Source of the DNA: JAXMDT01 sp046348685
GTDB taxonomy: Bacteria > Pseudomonadota > Alphaproteobacteria > Rickettsiales > UBA998
Direction of reading: 5' to 3'
Length of the DNA stretch: 64,000 nucleotides
Assembly (NCBI GenBank): GCA_046348685.1
Contig: JAXMDT010000008.1
Location: 28,894 to 92,893 of the forward strand
Below the pieces are notes generated by a model. It saw only the letters and a list, made by a program, of their open reading frames with translations, made no database searches and had not been told where the DNA came from. This document shows positions 1-8,303 of this stretch, piece after piece. The stretch's first letter is position 1; every line of letters begins with the position of its first letter. Made by a program: the position numbers and the translations under genes.

Positions 1-313
1 GGTCCGCCAGAATAGGCGGCCTGGACCCGGGGGCAGAACCCGGCGCCTCCACCAAAGTTCGCTTTACGGCAGCACTGGAATACAGCGAATTTCGGCGGGG
101 GCGAATCAGCTTCGACAGGCGCAATAAAAGACGTGCTTTTGCCCGGAATGATATCTCCGTAACGAGTCACAATTATAAATGCTAACGATAATGTTGCATT
201 TGTTGCTGCTAACGACAACAACGTCGTCGCAGCTCGCGCTGCTGCCTAAGGGTAGCTAGCGAGTTCAGCTAGTAAACGCGGTCTGGGGGGCGCCGGGCAA
301 CAGAAGTCCCCCC
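1..313 (+). ncRNA. ssrA: tmRNA, circularly permuted two-piece form
   Basis: Transfer-messenger RNA rescues stalled ribosomes and adds a degradation tag. The order is that of alphaproteobacteria: the acceptor piece comes first (T-arm CCGGG-GGCAGAA-CCCGG, acceptor strand CGCCTCC, ACCA ending at 54), then a spacer, then the coding piece starting at 97 with GGGGGCG, which pairs with CGCCTCC through one G-U. The tag reading frame runs 181-249 and ends in TAA. It encodes ANDNVAFVA-ANDNNVVAA-RAAA, 22 residues, with two ANDN units. A G6/C6 stem (285-313) probably marks the 3' end. The acceptor piece may begin before the window. Confidence 0.93.
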
Positions 314-321
314 GCTTTAAG

Positions 322-404
322 TTGCTGGTTCCTGGTTGCTAGTTGCTGGGAAATGCGGCAAGATGAATTCCAACGAGCATCGAGAAACCAGAAACCAGCA
401 ACTA
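322..404. repeat. Imperfect inverted repeat before sspB
   Basis: The left part repeats GTTGCTGGTT / CTGGTTGC / AGTTGCTGG. The right part (about 385-404) is its complement, CCAGAAACCAG-CAACTAA. The two arms could form a long stem in the tmRNA-sspB spacer. The simple, iterated composition resembles the AGTCG-rich repeat at 14531. Function unknown. Confidence 0.6.
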
Positions 405-406
405 AC

Positions 407-910
407 ATGGAACGTATAGACTATCCTTCCCTGATCGACGAAGCCATGCGCGGCGTGGTGAGGCGCGTATTGTCGCTGATCGCTAAGGAAGGCCTGCCGG
501 GGAAACACCATTTCTTCGTTTCCTTTGCCACCGACTTCCCGGGCGTGCGCATCTCGCCGCAACTGCGCGAGCGCTATCCGGAGGAAATGACTATCGTGCT
601 GCAGCACCAGTTCTGGGATCTGAAAGTGCAGGACGAGCAGTTTTCGATCATGCTTAGCTTCAATAATATTCCGGAAAAGTTAGTAGTGCCTTATGCGGCG
701 CTGACCGCATTCGCCGATCCCAGCATCAAGTTCGGCCTGCAGTTCCATGCGCACCCGCAGGCAAATGCCGATGAGCACCAGCCGAGCTACGGCCAGGATA
801 ACGACGAGAAATTCGAAGCCGACCTGCTCGGCGATTCCCTGGCTGAAAAAGCCGATATCGAAACCGACGAGCCGAAAGTCATTTCGCTCGATCTCTTCCG
901 CAAGAAATAG
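407..910 (+). CDS. sspB: ClpXP adaptor protein SspB, alpha type
   Basis: SspB tethers ssrA-tagged proteins to the ClpXP protease. The 167-residue protein starts MERIDYPSLIDEAM and has the compact SspB substrate-binding domain, with GVRISPQLRERYP and an MTIVLQHQFWDL strand. It ends in an acidic tail closing with VISLDLFRKK, the ClpX-docking tail typical of alphaproteobacterial SspB. An ATG at 407 is chosen over an upstream in-frame start at 353 because the latter would translate the inverted repeat. It lies directly downstream of ssrA and its stop overlaps the tadA start (TAGTG). Confidence 0.9.
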   Translation: MERIDYPSLIDEAMRGVVRRVLSLIAKEGLPGKHHFFVSFATDFPGVRISPQLRERYPEEMTIVLQHQFWDLKVQDEQFSIMLSFNNIPEKLVVPYAALTAFADPSIKFGLQFHAHPQANADEHQPSYGQDNDEKFEADLLGDSLAEKADIETDEPKVISLDLFRKK

Positions 911-1350
911 TGTCACACCTTGAGGCTGCACTTCAGCAGGCGCAGCTAGCGGTGCGCGTGGATGAAGTGCCGATCGGCGCCGTAATCGTGAAAGATGGAA
1001 TCGTTATTTCTGCAGCGCACAACCTCACCGAAACCAGAAACGACCCGACCGCGCACGCCGAGATGCTGGCCATTCGTGCGGCATGCGAATCGCTCGGGCA
1101 GAAATATCTCTCCGAGTGCGATCTCTACGTGACGCTCGAACCGTGCGCGATGTGCGCGCAGGCGATAAGCCTCGCCAAAATCAGGAGAGTTTATTTCGGT
1201 GCGTATGATCCCAAAGGCGGCGGCGTTGAACATGGCGCGCGTGTCTTTTCGCAAACGACCTGCCATCACAAGCCGGAAGTCTATGGCGGGATGATGGAAA
1301 ACGAATGCGGTGAATTGCTGAAGCGGTTTTTTGAAGAGAGGCGTTTTTAA
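910..1350 (+). CDS. tadA: tRNA-specific adenosine deaminase TadA
   Basis: TadA deaminates A34 to inosine in tRNA-Arg(ACG). The 146-residue protein has the zinc-dependent deaminase signature: H49-A-E51 (TAHAEMLAIR) and the PCAMC motif with C79 and C82. The N-terminal EVPIGAVIV is also typical. The start is a GTG overlapping the sspB stop by one base, which implies translational coupling. The length is normal, so this is the housekeeping enzyme rather than a free-nucleobase deaminase. Confidence 0.92.
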   Translation: MSHLEAALQQAQLAVRVDEVPIGAVIVKDGIVISAAHNLTETRNDPTAHAEMLAIRAACESLGQKYLSECDLYVTLEPCAMCAQAISLAKIRRVYFGAYDPKGGGVEHGARVFSQTTCHHKPEVYGGMMENECGELLKRFFEERRF

Positions 1351-2168
1351 CGTCCCGTTCTTCCCTCTACCGTTTGAAAGCGCTTCAACTCAGACGATGG
1401 AAACGGATAACCCTCACCGTGTTGGCCTGTTACATGCGCCATGATATTGGCAACGTTCATGGCATCAGTTCTTTTCTCAACCGGCGTAGTAAATAATACG
1501 CGTACATTTCCCTTTTCGTCCCCTATAGGGTCTAGCGAGTGGAGGCTTCCTTTTCGAGAAGAAGAATAGAGTACTGGAATACGGTGCTGCTGGGCATACG
1601 TGCCGACAGCATTATTTGCCAAGTAAATAAATTCTGCCAGCGCAATGTTAGGACTCATAGGCAGTGCAACCGCATGGTTACGCGGTATAAGAGGTTTCAA
1701 CCGATTATGCAGGGTTTCAACGGCGCTACAGAATATGGTGAGTTCCTCGTTGCTTTGCGCAAGCGAAAGCTCGGCCTGCTTATGCGTATAATGTTTTTTC
1801 ACCGTAACCATCGTTGGCCTGATATCAACGCCCGTCAATTCACGATCGCGCCGGTTGATATAAAATGTAACCGTCATTGAAGGAACGGAAACATCTTTTT
1901 TATAAAGGAGCTTATGTCCTACCCCTGTATTTGCTTCAATCATTCCGCGCCAATCATCTTCGGTTGTAGTCTGCAGGTTCTTTTCATACCTATAAAGCGA
2001 GAATGTATCCGGAACAGAAATACTGAGCCGCGTTTCTTCGTTATCGCTCGAACAGCTGATGGCATCTTCAAACCTTCCCGCTCGAGGTGAATCAACCGTG
2101 AATGCTATTAGCGAATCGCGATATACATGGGAAGGATAGGGCGGGACTGATGATTCTACGTCATTCAT
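1347..2168 (-). CDS. Hypothetical protein, 273 aa
   Basis: I do not recognise this protein. It has no signal peptide or membrane segment, and its composition is soluble and mixed-charge (for example FYINRRDRELTGVDIRP and LPMSPNIALAEFIYLANNAVGTYAQ). Its DNA is more AT-rich than that of tadA and ettA. It is a lone gene on the opposite strand that converges on tadA and overlaps it by four bases at the 3' ends. These signs suggest an accessory gene. The reading frame is long and intact, so it is probably real. Confidence 0.6.
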   Translation of the reverse strand: MNDVESSVPPYPSHVYRDSLIAFTVDSPRAGRFEDAISCSSDNEETRLSISVPDTFSLYRYEKNLQTTTEDDWRGMIEANTGVGHKLLYKKDVSVPSMTVTFYINRRDRELTGVDIRPTMVTVKKHYTHKQAELSLAQSNEELTIFCSAVETLHNRLKPLIPRNHAVALPMSPNIALAEFIYLANNAVGTYAQQHRIPVLYSSSRKGSLHSLDPIGDEKGNVRVLFTTPVEKRTDAMNVANIMAHVTGQHGEGYPFPSSELKRFQTVEGRTGR

Positions 2169-2280
2169 ATATAGTCATCGTACCTTGAAAAGGTGAAGTT
2201 TTTGTGACGGAAAATTTCAGCTTAATAATTGACAAAGCAGGATTTTCCTAGTTTATCAGCATCCTTTAGGAGCAAAAATA

Positions 2281-3957
2281 ATGGCCCATCAGTATATTTA
2301 TGTGATGAAAGACCTCGCCAAGACTTACCCTGGCGGCAAGCAGGTGCTGAAGGGTATCTGGCTGTCATTTTATCCGGGAGCGAAAATCGGCGTGCTGGGG
2401 CCGAACGGCGCGGGTAAATCGACACTGCTGAAAATCATGGCGGGCGTTGAGAAAGAGTTTTCCGGTGAGGCATGGGCAGCGGAAGGCACCAAGATCGGCT
2501 ATCTCGAGCAGGAGCCACAGCTTGATCCGACGAAAAACGTAATGGAAAATATCATGGTCGCGCTCGCCGACCGCAAAAAGCTGGTGGACGACTTCAATGA
2601 CGTCAGCATGAAGCTCGGCGAAGTCACCGATGATGACGAGATGAACAAGCTTATCGAGCAGCAGGCGGAACTGCAGGAAAAAATCGATGCGGCGAATGCG
2701 TGGGACCTGGAGCGTGAAATCGAGATCGCCATGGACGCGCTGCGTACCCCTCCGGGCGATGCGGATGTGACGAAAATTTCCGGCGGTGAGCGGCGCCGCG
2801 TCGCGCTGGCGCGTTTGCTGCTCGAAAAGCCGGATATGCTGCTACTCGATGAACCGACGAACCATCTGGATGCGGAATCGGTGGCGTGGCTGCAGATTTT
2901 CCTGAAAGATTATCCCGGCACCGTGGTGATGATCACCCACGATCGCTACTTCCTCGACAATGTGACGGGATGGATTCTGGAACTGGATCGCGGGCAAGGG
3001 ATTCCGTACGAGGGCAATTATACCTCATGGCTGGAACAGAAGAAAAAACGTCTGCAGCAGGAAGAAAAAGAAGAATCGGCGCGCCAGAAACAACTCGACC
3101 GCGAGTTGGAATGGGTGCGTTCCTCGCCGAAAGCGCGTCAGGCTAAAAGCAAAGCGCGACTGCAGGCTTACGAGAAAATGCTGGCGGAGAGTCAGGAAAA
3201 ACGCGGCACCGACGCGCAAATCATTATTCCGGCAGGGCCACGCCTTGGAAATATCGTGATCGAAGCGAACGGCCTTGGCAAAGGATATGGCGACCGCCTG
3301 CTGATCGATAACCTGTCGTTCAACCTGCCGCCGAACGGGATCGTCGGCGTGATTGGCCCGAACGGTGCGGGCAAGACCACTTTGTTCCGCCTGATTACCG
3401 GTCAGGAAAAACCGGACAGCGGGACATTCAAAGTCGGTGAGGCAGTGAAGCTGGGATATGTGGACCAGTCGCGCGATTCGCTCGATGACAAGAAAACCAT
3501 CTGGGAGGAAATCTCCGGCGGGCTGGAAGAATTCGAGCTTGGCAAAACGAAAATGAAAAGCCGTGCGTACTGCTCCGCCTTCAATTTCAAAGGCACGGAC
3601 CAGCAGAAAAAAGTCGGCATGCTTTCCGGCGGGGAGCGCAATCGTGTTCACCTGGCCAAGATGCTGAAATCCGGCGCTAACGTGATCCTGCTCGATGAAC
3701 CGACAAACGACCTCGATGTGGAAACGCTGCGCGCGCTGGAAGATGCGCTCGAAGATTTTGCAGGCTGCGCCGTAGTCATCTCCCATGACCGCTGGTTCCT
3801 CGACCGCCTGGCGACGCACATCCTCGCCTTTGAAGGTGATTCGCACGTCGAATGGTTCGAAGGAAACTTCGAGGATTACGAAAAAGATAAAATCCGTCGC
3901 CTCGGTGAGGATTCCATCATTCCAAAACGTGTTAAATACAGACCGATCAGCCGCTAA
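2281..3957 (+). CDS. ettA: ABC-F protein EttA (translational throttle)
   Basis: EttA is a cytosolic ABC-F ATPase that binds the ribosomal E site and gates entry into elongation according to the ATP/ADP ratio. The 558 residues contain two ABC domains. The first has Walker A GPNGAGKST at 40-48, signature SGGERRRVALARLLLEKP and Walker B LLLDEPTNHLD. The second has GPNGAGKTT, SGGERNRVHLAK and LLDEPTNDLD. The basic arm-linker between them is rich in K, R and E. There is no transmembrane domain. The length and the PGGKQVLKG opening match EttA. A Shine-Dalgarno TAGGAG precedes the ATG. Confidence 0.95.
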   Translation: MAHQYIYVMKDLAKTYPGGKQVLKGIWLSFYPGAKIGVLGPNGAGKSTLLKIMAGVEKEFSGEAWAAEGTKIGYLEQEPQLDPTKNVMENIMVALADRKKLVDDFNDVSMKLGEVTDDDEMNKLIEQQAELQEKIDAANAWDLEREIEIAMDALRTPPGDADVTKISGGERRRVALARLLLEKPDMLLLDEPTNHLDAESVAWLQIFLKDYPGTVVMITHDRYFLDNVTGWILELDRGQGIPYEGNYTSWLEQKKKRLQQEEKEESARQKQLDRELEWVRSSPKARQAKSKARLQAYEKMLAESQEKRGTDAQIIIPAGPRLGNIVIEANGLGKGYGDRLLIDNLSFNLPPNGIVGVIGPNGAGKTTLFRLITGQEKPDSGTFKVGEAVKLGYVDQSRDSLDDKKTIWEEISGGLEEFELGKTKMKSRAYCSAFNFKGTDQQKKVGMLSGGERNRVHLAKMLKSGANVILLDEPTNDLDVETLRALEDALEDFAGCAVVISHDRWFLDRLATHILAFEGDSHVEWFEGNFEDYEKDKIRRLGEDSIIPKRVKYRPISR

Positions 3958-3958
3958 C

Positions 3959-4023
3959 TGTCATCCCGCATTAAATGCGGGATCATTGACCCCGCATCGG
4001 CGCTGCGCTATGTGCGGGTGACA
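3959..4023. repeat. Two-hairpin palindromic repeat (family 1)
   Basis: The outer ends are TGTCATCCCGCA and TGCGGGTGACA. Inside are two adjacent hairpins: TGTCATCCCGCA-ttaaa-TGCGGGATCA, then TGACCCCGCA...TGCGGGTGACA. The layout is that of the GIY-YIG element at 17887-18238 with the gene removed. It lies between ettA and the tautomerase gene. Confidence 0.8.
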
Positions 4024-4037
4024 TATAAGGAGTTATT

Positions 4038-4229
4038 ATGCCCATCGTCCAAATCCATTTACTCGAAGGCCGCGATGTCGAAAAGAAACGCGCCATCGTC
4101 AAGAAAGTCACCGAAGCCATTTGCGACACGGCGAACGTGCCGCCGGAGAAGGTGCGTATCATCCTCTCCGATATGCCGCATACGGACTATGCCGTAGGAG
4201 GTGTGCTGACGATTGATGAAAAGAAATAG
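4038..4229 (+). CDS. 4-oxalocrotonate tautomerase family protein
   Basis: This is a 63-residue tautomerase-superfamily subunit. After removal of Met, Pro1 (MPIVQIHLLEGR) acts as the general base in enol-keto tautomerisation. The sequence continues with the KKRAIVKKVTEAI helix and a beta strand VRIILSDMP, as in 4-OT and DmpI/YwhB-like proteins, which work as hexamers. A good Shine-Dalgarno (AAGGAG) precedes the ATG. No catabolic genes are nearby, so the substrate is unknown. Confidence 0.85.
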   Translation: MPIVQIHLLEGRDVEKKRAIVKKVTEAICDTANVPPEKVRIILSDMPHTDYAVGGVLTIDEKK

Positions 4230-5255
4230 TCAGTCCCACAAAGATTGGGAATTCGTCTGCTGCGCCAGTTTTGGTAAGAATTTCTGCTTGTAAAATGCCC
4301 AGATACCGGGCGTCATGTGTTTGCATAGCGCATCGATAGAAGGATGAATATCTAAGGACCAGCTTGGCGTATTTCCGAGCGCCATATCAAGTTCCATGCG
4401 GAGCAAGTGCAACGCAGCGATGACATCCGCATCGTGATGCAGATTGACGGGATCGTCGTCCAGCGTGGTTTGCAAATCCAATAAATTTTCAAAGCGCGTA
4501 TAAAGAGATTCAGAGGTGAATGATTGTGCAGGAAAAGAAGCAATAAAACTTTCACAGGCTGTTTTTGCAGTATCCGCATGATTCTTGAGATGTACACGAT
4601 CCTGTATGATCATGTCGTCGCTCAGGCTTTCTTTGGGTAAATTAAGTTTGATATAGATATAACGCGTGACCTGAAACAGGAATTCAAGCAGCAAGGTTTT
4701 TTCACACTTACCCGTAATCAGATCCGGGCGCAGCAGACCTAATTCCTCTCGGTTCGTATATTCAACCAGATAGCGCAACGGATCCTCAGCGCAAATCGGC
4801 GCCACGTAATAGGGATGCCAGCTATTATCGAGCAGCCAACGAATTTCCACATACTGTGCGATGGCATCCCCCATGAGCCTGCGCACCGCTTTTATTTGCT
4901 GCGCATCGATCTTGCTGTTCTGTAGTGCTTGATAGACTTTCAGAATATCCTTGATGGCTTCGTTGGTCATATGAACGGGGTTACCGACCAAGAGATGCTG
5001 CATGAAGTAAGACTTGAGCGTATCGAAGCGTGGATGCTGCGAGATATCTTCGAGATAGTTATTGTTGCCAGTGTCGATTAAAGAAACGGGAATATAGCAG
5101 CAGATACTATCCAGCATGGAATAGCGAAGCTGCTTGAAAGGTACATAGGAGAAAACGAGCTTAGAAGGCTCTAATGCCGAACCTGCGGACTGCTTCCCAA
5201 AAATATAATCGCCTGCAAAAATAAAGCGCTGAGAATATTTCGGGAATCGTTCCAT
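4230..5255 (-). CDS. Hypothetical protein, 341 aa
   Basis: Unrecognised. The protein appears soluble and mainly helical, with no signal peptide. Features such as KSYFMQHLLVGNPVHMTNEAIKDILKVYQALQNSK and a Cys- and His-poor C-terminal half do not match a family I know. The DNA is AT-rich relative to the flanking genes. It converges on the tautomerase gene, with the stop codons adjacent. It is probably an accessory gene like those at 1347 and 45999. Confidence 0.6.
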   Translation of the reverse strand: MERFPKYSQRFIFAGDYIFGKQSAGSALEPSKLVFSYVPFKQLRYSMLDSICCYIPVSLIDTGNNNYLEDISQHPRFDTLKSYFMQHLLVGNPVHMTNEAIKDILKVYQALQNSKIDAQQIKAVRRLMGDAIAQYVEIRWLLDNSWHPYYVAPICAEDPLRYLVEYTNREELGLLRPDLITGKCEKTLLLEFLFQVTRYIYIKLNLPKESLSDDMIIQDRVHLKNHADTAKTACESFIASFPAQSFTSESLYTRFENLLDLQTTLDDDPVNLHHDADVIAALHLLRMELDMALGNTPSWSLDIHPSIDALCKHMTPGIWAFYKQKFLPKLAQQTNSQSLWD

Positions 5256-5287
5256 CCCGATAGAGTAGCAAAAAACCTTAAAAAATA

Positions 5288-5902
5288 CTAGGGCTTACCG
5301 GCTTCGGCAGGCTGCGGGTTTGCCGCTTTTTTCGCCAGCTGCTCGATCAGGAAATCAAGCCCCTTGCGCGAGACGGCGGAAGAGAATTCCGAACGCTGTG
5401 TGGTGATCAGGCTGACGCCTTCAACGACGATATCGATGATTTTGTAGCCACCATCTTCTTTTACCTTATAGTCGGTCTCCACATTCTGTCCGTTTGGACG
5501 CACGATCTGCATCGACACCATGTATTTGCCATCGCCATCGTCGCGCGCGCCTGTGATTTTGAATGTTTCACCGGTATAGTCGCGAAGGCGGGAGGTATAG
5601 TTCGTGGAAATGAAGTTACGATAGTTGTTCAGGTATGTCTGCTGCTGGCTTTCTGAAGCGGTTCTCCAGAAACGGCCAAGTACGAATCTGGCGATCCAGT
5701 CCACATCGACGCTCTGGAAAAAAATATTTCTCAGCTCGTCCTGTTTCTGACTGTCGGACTTGCCGCTATCTTTGGCAAGCGCCAGAACCTGCTGGCCAAG
5801 GCCATCGATAAACTGACGCGCACCGTTCTCATCCGCATGCACGGGAGAGCTGACAAACAGCGCAAGACACAACAAAGTGCTGAGAAAAGCAAAGCGACGC
5901 AT
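5288..5902 (-). CDS. mlaC: Phospholipid-binding protein MlaC
   Basis: MlaC is the periplasmic shuttle that carries phospholipids between outer-membrane MlaA and the inner-membrane MlaFE(D) transporter. The 204 residues start with a signal peptide (MRRFAFLSTLLCLALFVSSPVHA). The Ttg2D/MlaC fold follows, with VDVDWIARFVLGRFWR, NYRNFISTNYTSRLRDYTGE and GYKIIDIVVEGVSLITTQRSEF. It lies 12 bases downstream of mlaA on the same strand, so the two form an operon. The transporter genes are 11-13 kb away in this window. Confidence 0.92.
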   Translation of the reverse strand: MRRFAFLSTLLCLALFVSSPVHADENGARQFIDGLGQQVLALAKDSGKSDSQKQDELRNIFFQSVDVDWIARFVLGRFWRTASESQQQTYLNNYRNFISTNYTSRLRDYTGETFKITGARDDGDGKYMVSMQIVRPNGQNVETDYKVKEDGGYKIIDIVVEGVSLITTQRSEFSSAVSRKGLDFLIEQLAKKAANPQPAEAGKP

Positions 5903-5914
5903 GGTACAGGCCTT

Positions 5915-6664
5915 TTATTTAATCGTTTTCAGGGGTTCTTTATGGCCCGTATTTCTAACCTGCGCCTCGCGTCTTTGCAAGTAGCCGCTACGGTAGGTCG
6001 CGTACGGATCGAAGGAGTTCTTCTCGATATCATCGGTCAGATCCAGTGTGCCGGCACGGGCATCGATGGCGCGCATAACGGTACGGGTGATGACGATTTC
6101 ATCATCGAGGTAGTTAAACGGATCGCTCACCCAGTCGCCTGCGATGCCGAACGTATCGCGCACAGTGGACGGTCCAAGAATCGGCAATACCAGGTACGGG
6201 CCGGATGGCACGCCCCAGGCGCCGAGTGTCTGACCAAAATCTTCCTCACGCACTTTGAGATCGGTATTGGTATCTGCGAAATCGAAAATACCGCCGACAC
6301 CGAGCGTCGAATTCAGCATGAACGACCAGAATGACGAAAACGCATTCCCGGGATCGCCCTGCAATACGGAGTTTAGCATATTGATGGGCTGCCGGAGGTT
6401 GGATAGCACATTGCTGACACGCTCACGGCCATATTCAGGCACAACGGCTCGGTAGCCTTGCGCGACCGGCTTTAAAATGACGGTGTCGAATGCGTCGTTA
6501 AAGGCATAAATGCCGCGGTTGAAACCTTCCCAGGGATCCTGCTTGGCGGCTGCATCTTCCTCATTTTGCGGCGATGCGCAGGCGGAGAGGGTAAGGATGG
6601 CGGCTACGCCGAGCGTGGAGATAAACCGGCGGAACGAAAATACATCAGAGTGCGAGTGATACAT
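5915..6664 (-). CDS. mlaA: Outer-membrane lipoprotein MlaA (VacJ)
   Basis: MlaA removes phospholipid from the outer leaflet of the outer membrane. The protein has a lipoprotein signal with lipobox LSAC (Cys29). It then shows the family hallmarks DPWEGFNRGIYAFND, the helical core LRQPINMLNSVLQGD, and GPYLVLPILGPSTVRDTFGIAGDW with Pro- and Gly-rich turns. The length of 249 residues is typical. It is the first gene of a two-gene operon with mlaC. Confidence 0.94.
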   Translation of the reverse strand: MYHSHSDVFSFRRFISTLGVAAILTLSACASPQNEEDAAAKQDPWEGFNRGIYAFNDAFDTVILKPVAQGYRAVVPEYGRERVSNVLSNLRQPINMLNSVLQGDPGNAFSSFWSFMLNSTLGVGGIFDFADTNTDLKVREEDFGQTLGAWGVPSGPYLVLPILGPSTVRDTFGIAGDWVSDPFNYLDDEIVITRTVMRAIDARAGTLDLTDDIEKNSFDPYATYRSGYLQRREAQVRNTGHKEPLKTIK

Positions 6665-6887
6665 AGCTTGCCTTTATACGATGGTTTTTTATTATCATTG
6701 CGATTATCAGAATGCCATAAGCAGAGTTAAGGATTTGAATACGATCGCGAGTGTTTTAAACGAATTGTTGCCATATAGACCGCCAGTTTGCGCGTGCCAC
6801 CCCTTTTTTGCAGCCGCGAAGGGTCGAATGCGTTATTAGGATATTTGTTGCATATTCACCACATAGGAAAATCCTTCCCATATTGCC

Positions 6888-7805
6888 ATGAATCAGAAAA
6901 ATTATAAACACATCAAAAGCTTAAAGGCGCTTTTTGCCTGTCCGCCGCAAAGAGTCTCTTTTGAATTCTTCCCGCCCAAGACTACGGAGATGGAGGATAA
7001 GCTCTGGCAGTCGATCAAGCTGCTGGCTCCGCTTTCCCCCCATTTCGTGTCCGTGACATACGGCGCTGGCGGTACGACCCGCGAGCGTACCCATGCCACC
7101 ATACGACGCCTGAAGGAAGAGTCGAACCTGGTGCCAGCCGCGCATCTGACTTGCGTCGGCGCCAGCCGCGGGGAAATCGATGAGGTGGCGAAGTCTTATT
7201 GGGATCTCGGCGTGCGGCATATTGTCGCGCTGCGGGGCGATCCGCCGGAGGGCCAAAAAACCTATACGCCGCATCCTGACGGGTATGCCTATGCCTCCGA
7301 CCTGGTGGAGGGTTTGCGGAAAATCGGTGACTTTGAAATCAGCGTTGCCGCCTATCCGGAGATGCATCCGGAAGCGGCGGACGCGGCAAGCGACCTCGAT
7401 AATCTCAAGCGCAAGGTTGACGCCGGGGCGAACCGCGTCATCACGCAGTTTTTCTTCGATGTTGAGGTTTTCCTGCGCTTTTATGAAAAAGTGCTGGCTG
7501 CGGGAATCAATGTACCGATTGTCCCGGGAATTTTGCCGATTTCCAACTTTGGGCAGGTGAAACGCTTTGCCGGGATGTGCGGTGCGACGGTACCGGACTG
7601 GATCGGCCATCTGTTCGAGGGGCTGGATGACAACCCCGATTTTCGCCACTTGATTGCGGTCTCTATTGCCGCTGAGCAGACCCGTCTGCTGCGTCAGCAA
7701 GGGATCGAGGATTTCCATTTTTATACCCTGAACCGTGCCCGTTTAACGCTGGCAATCTGCCATATATTGGGTATTCGGGCAGCGGGTAAATCAGACTGCC
7801 AATAG
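6888..7805 (+). CDS. metF: 5,10-methylenetetrahydrofolate reductase
   Basis: MetF reduces methylene-THF to methyl-THF, the methyl donor for methionine synthesis, using FAD. The 305-residue TIM-barrel has FEFFPPKT near the N-terminus (catalytic Glu), FVSVTYGAGGTTRERT, VALRGDPPEGQ and QFFFDVEVFLRFYEK, all conserved in MetF. The 223 bases upstream hold no riboswitch that I can identify. The gene appears to be monocistronic. Confidence 0.94.
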   Translation: MNQKNYKHIKSLKALFACPPQRVSFEFFPPKTTEMEDKLWQSIKLLAPLSPHFVSVTYGAGGTTRERTHATIRRLKEESNLVPAAHLTCVGASRGEIDEVAKSYWDLGVRHIVALRGDPPEGQKTYTPHPDGYAYASDLVEGLRKIGDFEISVAAYPEMHPEAADAASDLDNLKRKVDAGANRVITQFFFDVEVFLRFYEKVLAAGINVPIVPGILPISNFGQVKRFAGMCGATVPDWIGHLFEGLDDNPDFRHLIAVSIAAEQTRLLRQQGIEDFHFYTLNRARLTLAICHILGIRAAGKSDCQ

Positions 7806-7820
7806 ATTTGTAACCATAAA

Positions 7821-7859
7821 AGTCCATATACAGGCTTGAAAACAGTCCAGTAATGGACT
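7821..7859. promoter_or_regulatory. Probable operator of the Xre/RES module
   Basis: A perfect palindrome AGTCCA-GTAA-TGGACT (7844-7859) lies just before the antitoxin start. A further AGTCCA half-site is at 7821, and similar half-sites (TGGACC near 7883, AGTCCA near 7907) fall inside the first codons. Spaced half-sites like these suit cooperative autorepression by a dimeric Xre-type antitoxin. The binding role is inferred. Confidence 0.6.
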
Positions 7860-7871
7860 ATTCTATCCTAT

Positions 7872-8303
7872 ATGAACGATTATGGACCAACAGGGTATTG
7901 GTATACAGTCCAAGACAAAAAACCGGTTAACAAGCTTGAAGCGCTGTCAGGCCCGGCGCTCCGCACCTTTTTCAATATCGCCGAACACTGGCAACTGAGC
8001 ACAGAGCAGCAACGCATCCTGCTCGGCAACCCGGCGCGCTCGACCTTTTTCCAGTGGAAGAAAAAAGGTGATGGGATTCTCTCCAAGGATACATTGGAAC
8101 GGATTTCCTATATTCTGGGTATTTATAAAGCGCTGCAGATTCTCCTGCCGCAGGCCGATGCCGCCGACGCCTGGATCAAGCGGCCGAACACGGCGCCGCT
8201 GTTCCATGGCTCCTCGGCACTCGACCGGATGCTTTCTGGTAATGTTGCCGACCTTTATATCGTCCGCCAGTATCTGGATGCAGAGCGCGGCGGGCATGCA
8301 TGA
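7872..8303 (+). CDS. Xre/MbcA/ParS-type antitoxin
   Basis: This 143-residue protein has the two-part architecture of antitoxins partnered with RES toxins. The N-terminal helical region (FFNIAEHWQLSTEQQRILLGNPARSTFFQWKK) is HTH-like, and the C-terminal segment (WIKRPNTAPLFHGSSALDRMLSGNVADLYIVRQYLDA) matches the DUF2384 domain, with its P-x-F-x-G-x-x-x-L-x-x-M pattern. It overlaps the toxin gene by four bases (ATGA). The palindrome upstream suggests autoregulation. Confidence 0.88.
   Translation: MNDYGPTGYWYTVQDKKPVNKLEALSGPALRTFFNIAEHWQLSTEQQRILLGNPARSTFFQWKKKGDGILSKDTLERISYILGIYKALQILLPQADAADAWIKRPNTAPLFHGSSALDRMLSGNVADLYIVRQYLDAERGGHA

Noticed and set aside
6665..6887. Possible SAM-responsive riboswitch upstream of metF
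   Set aside because: No recognisable SAM-I, SAM-II or SAH aptamer core could be traced in these 223 bases.
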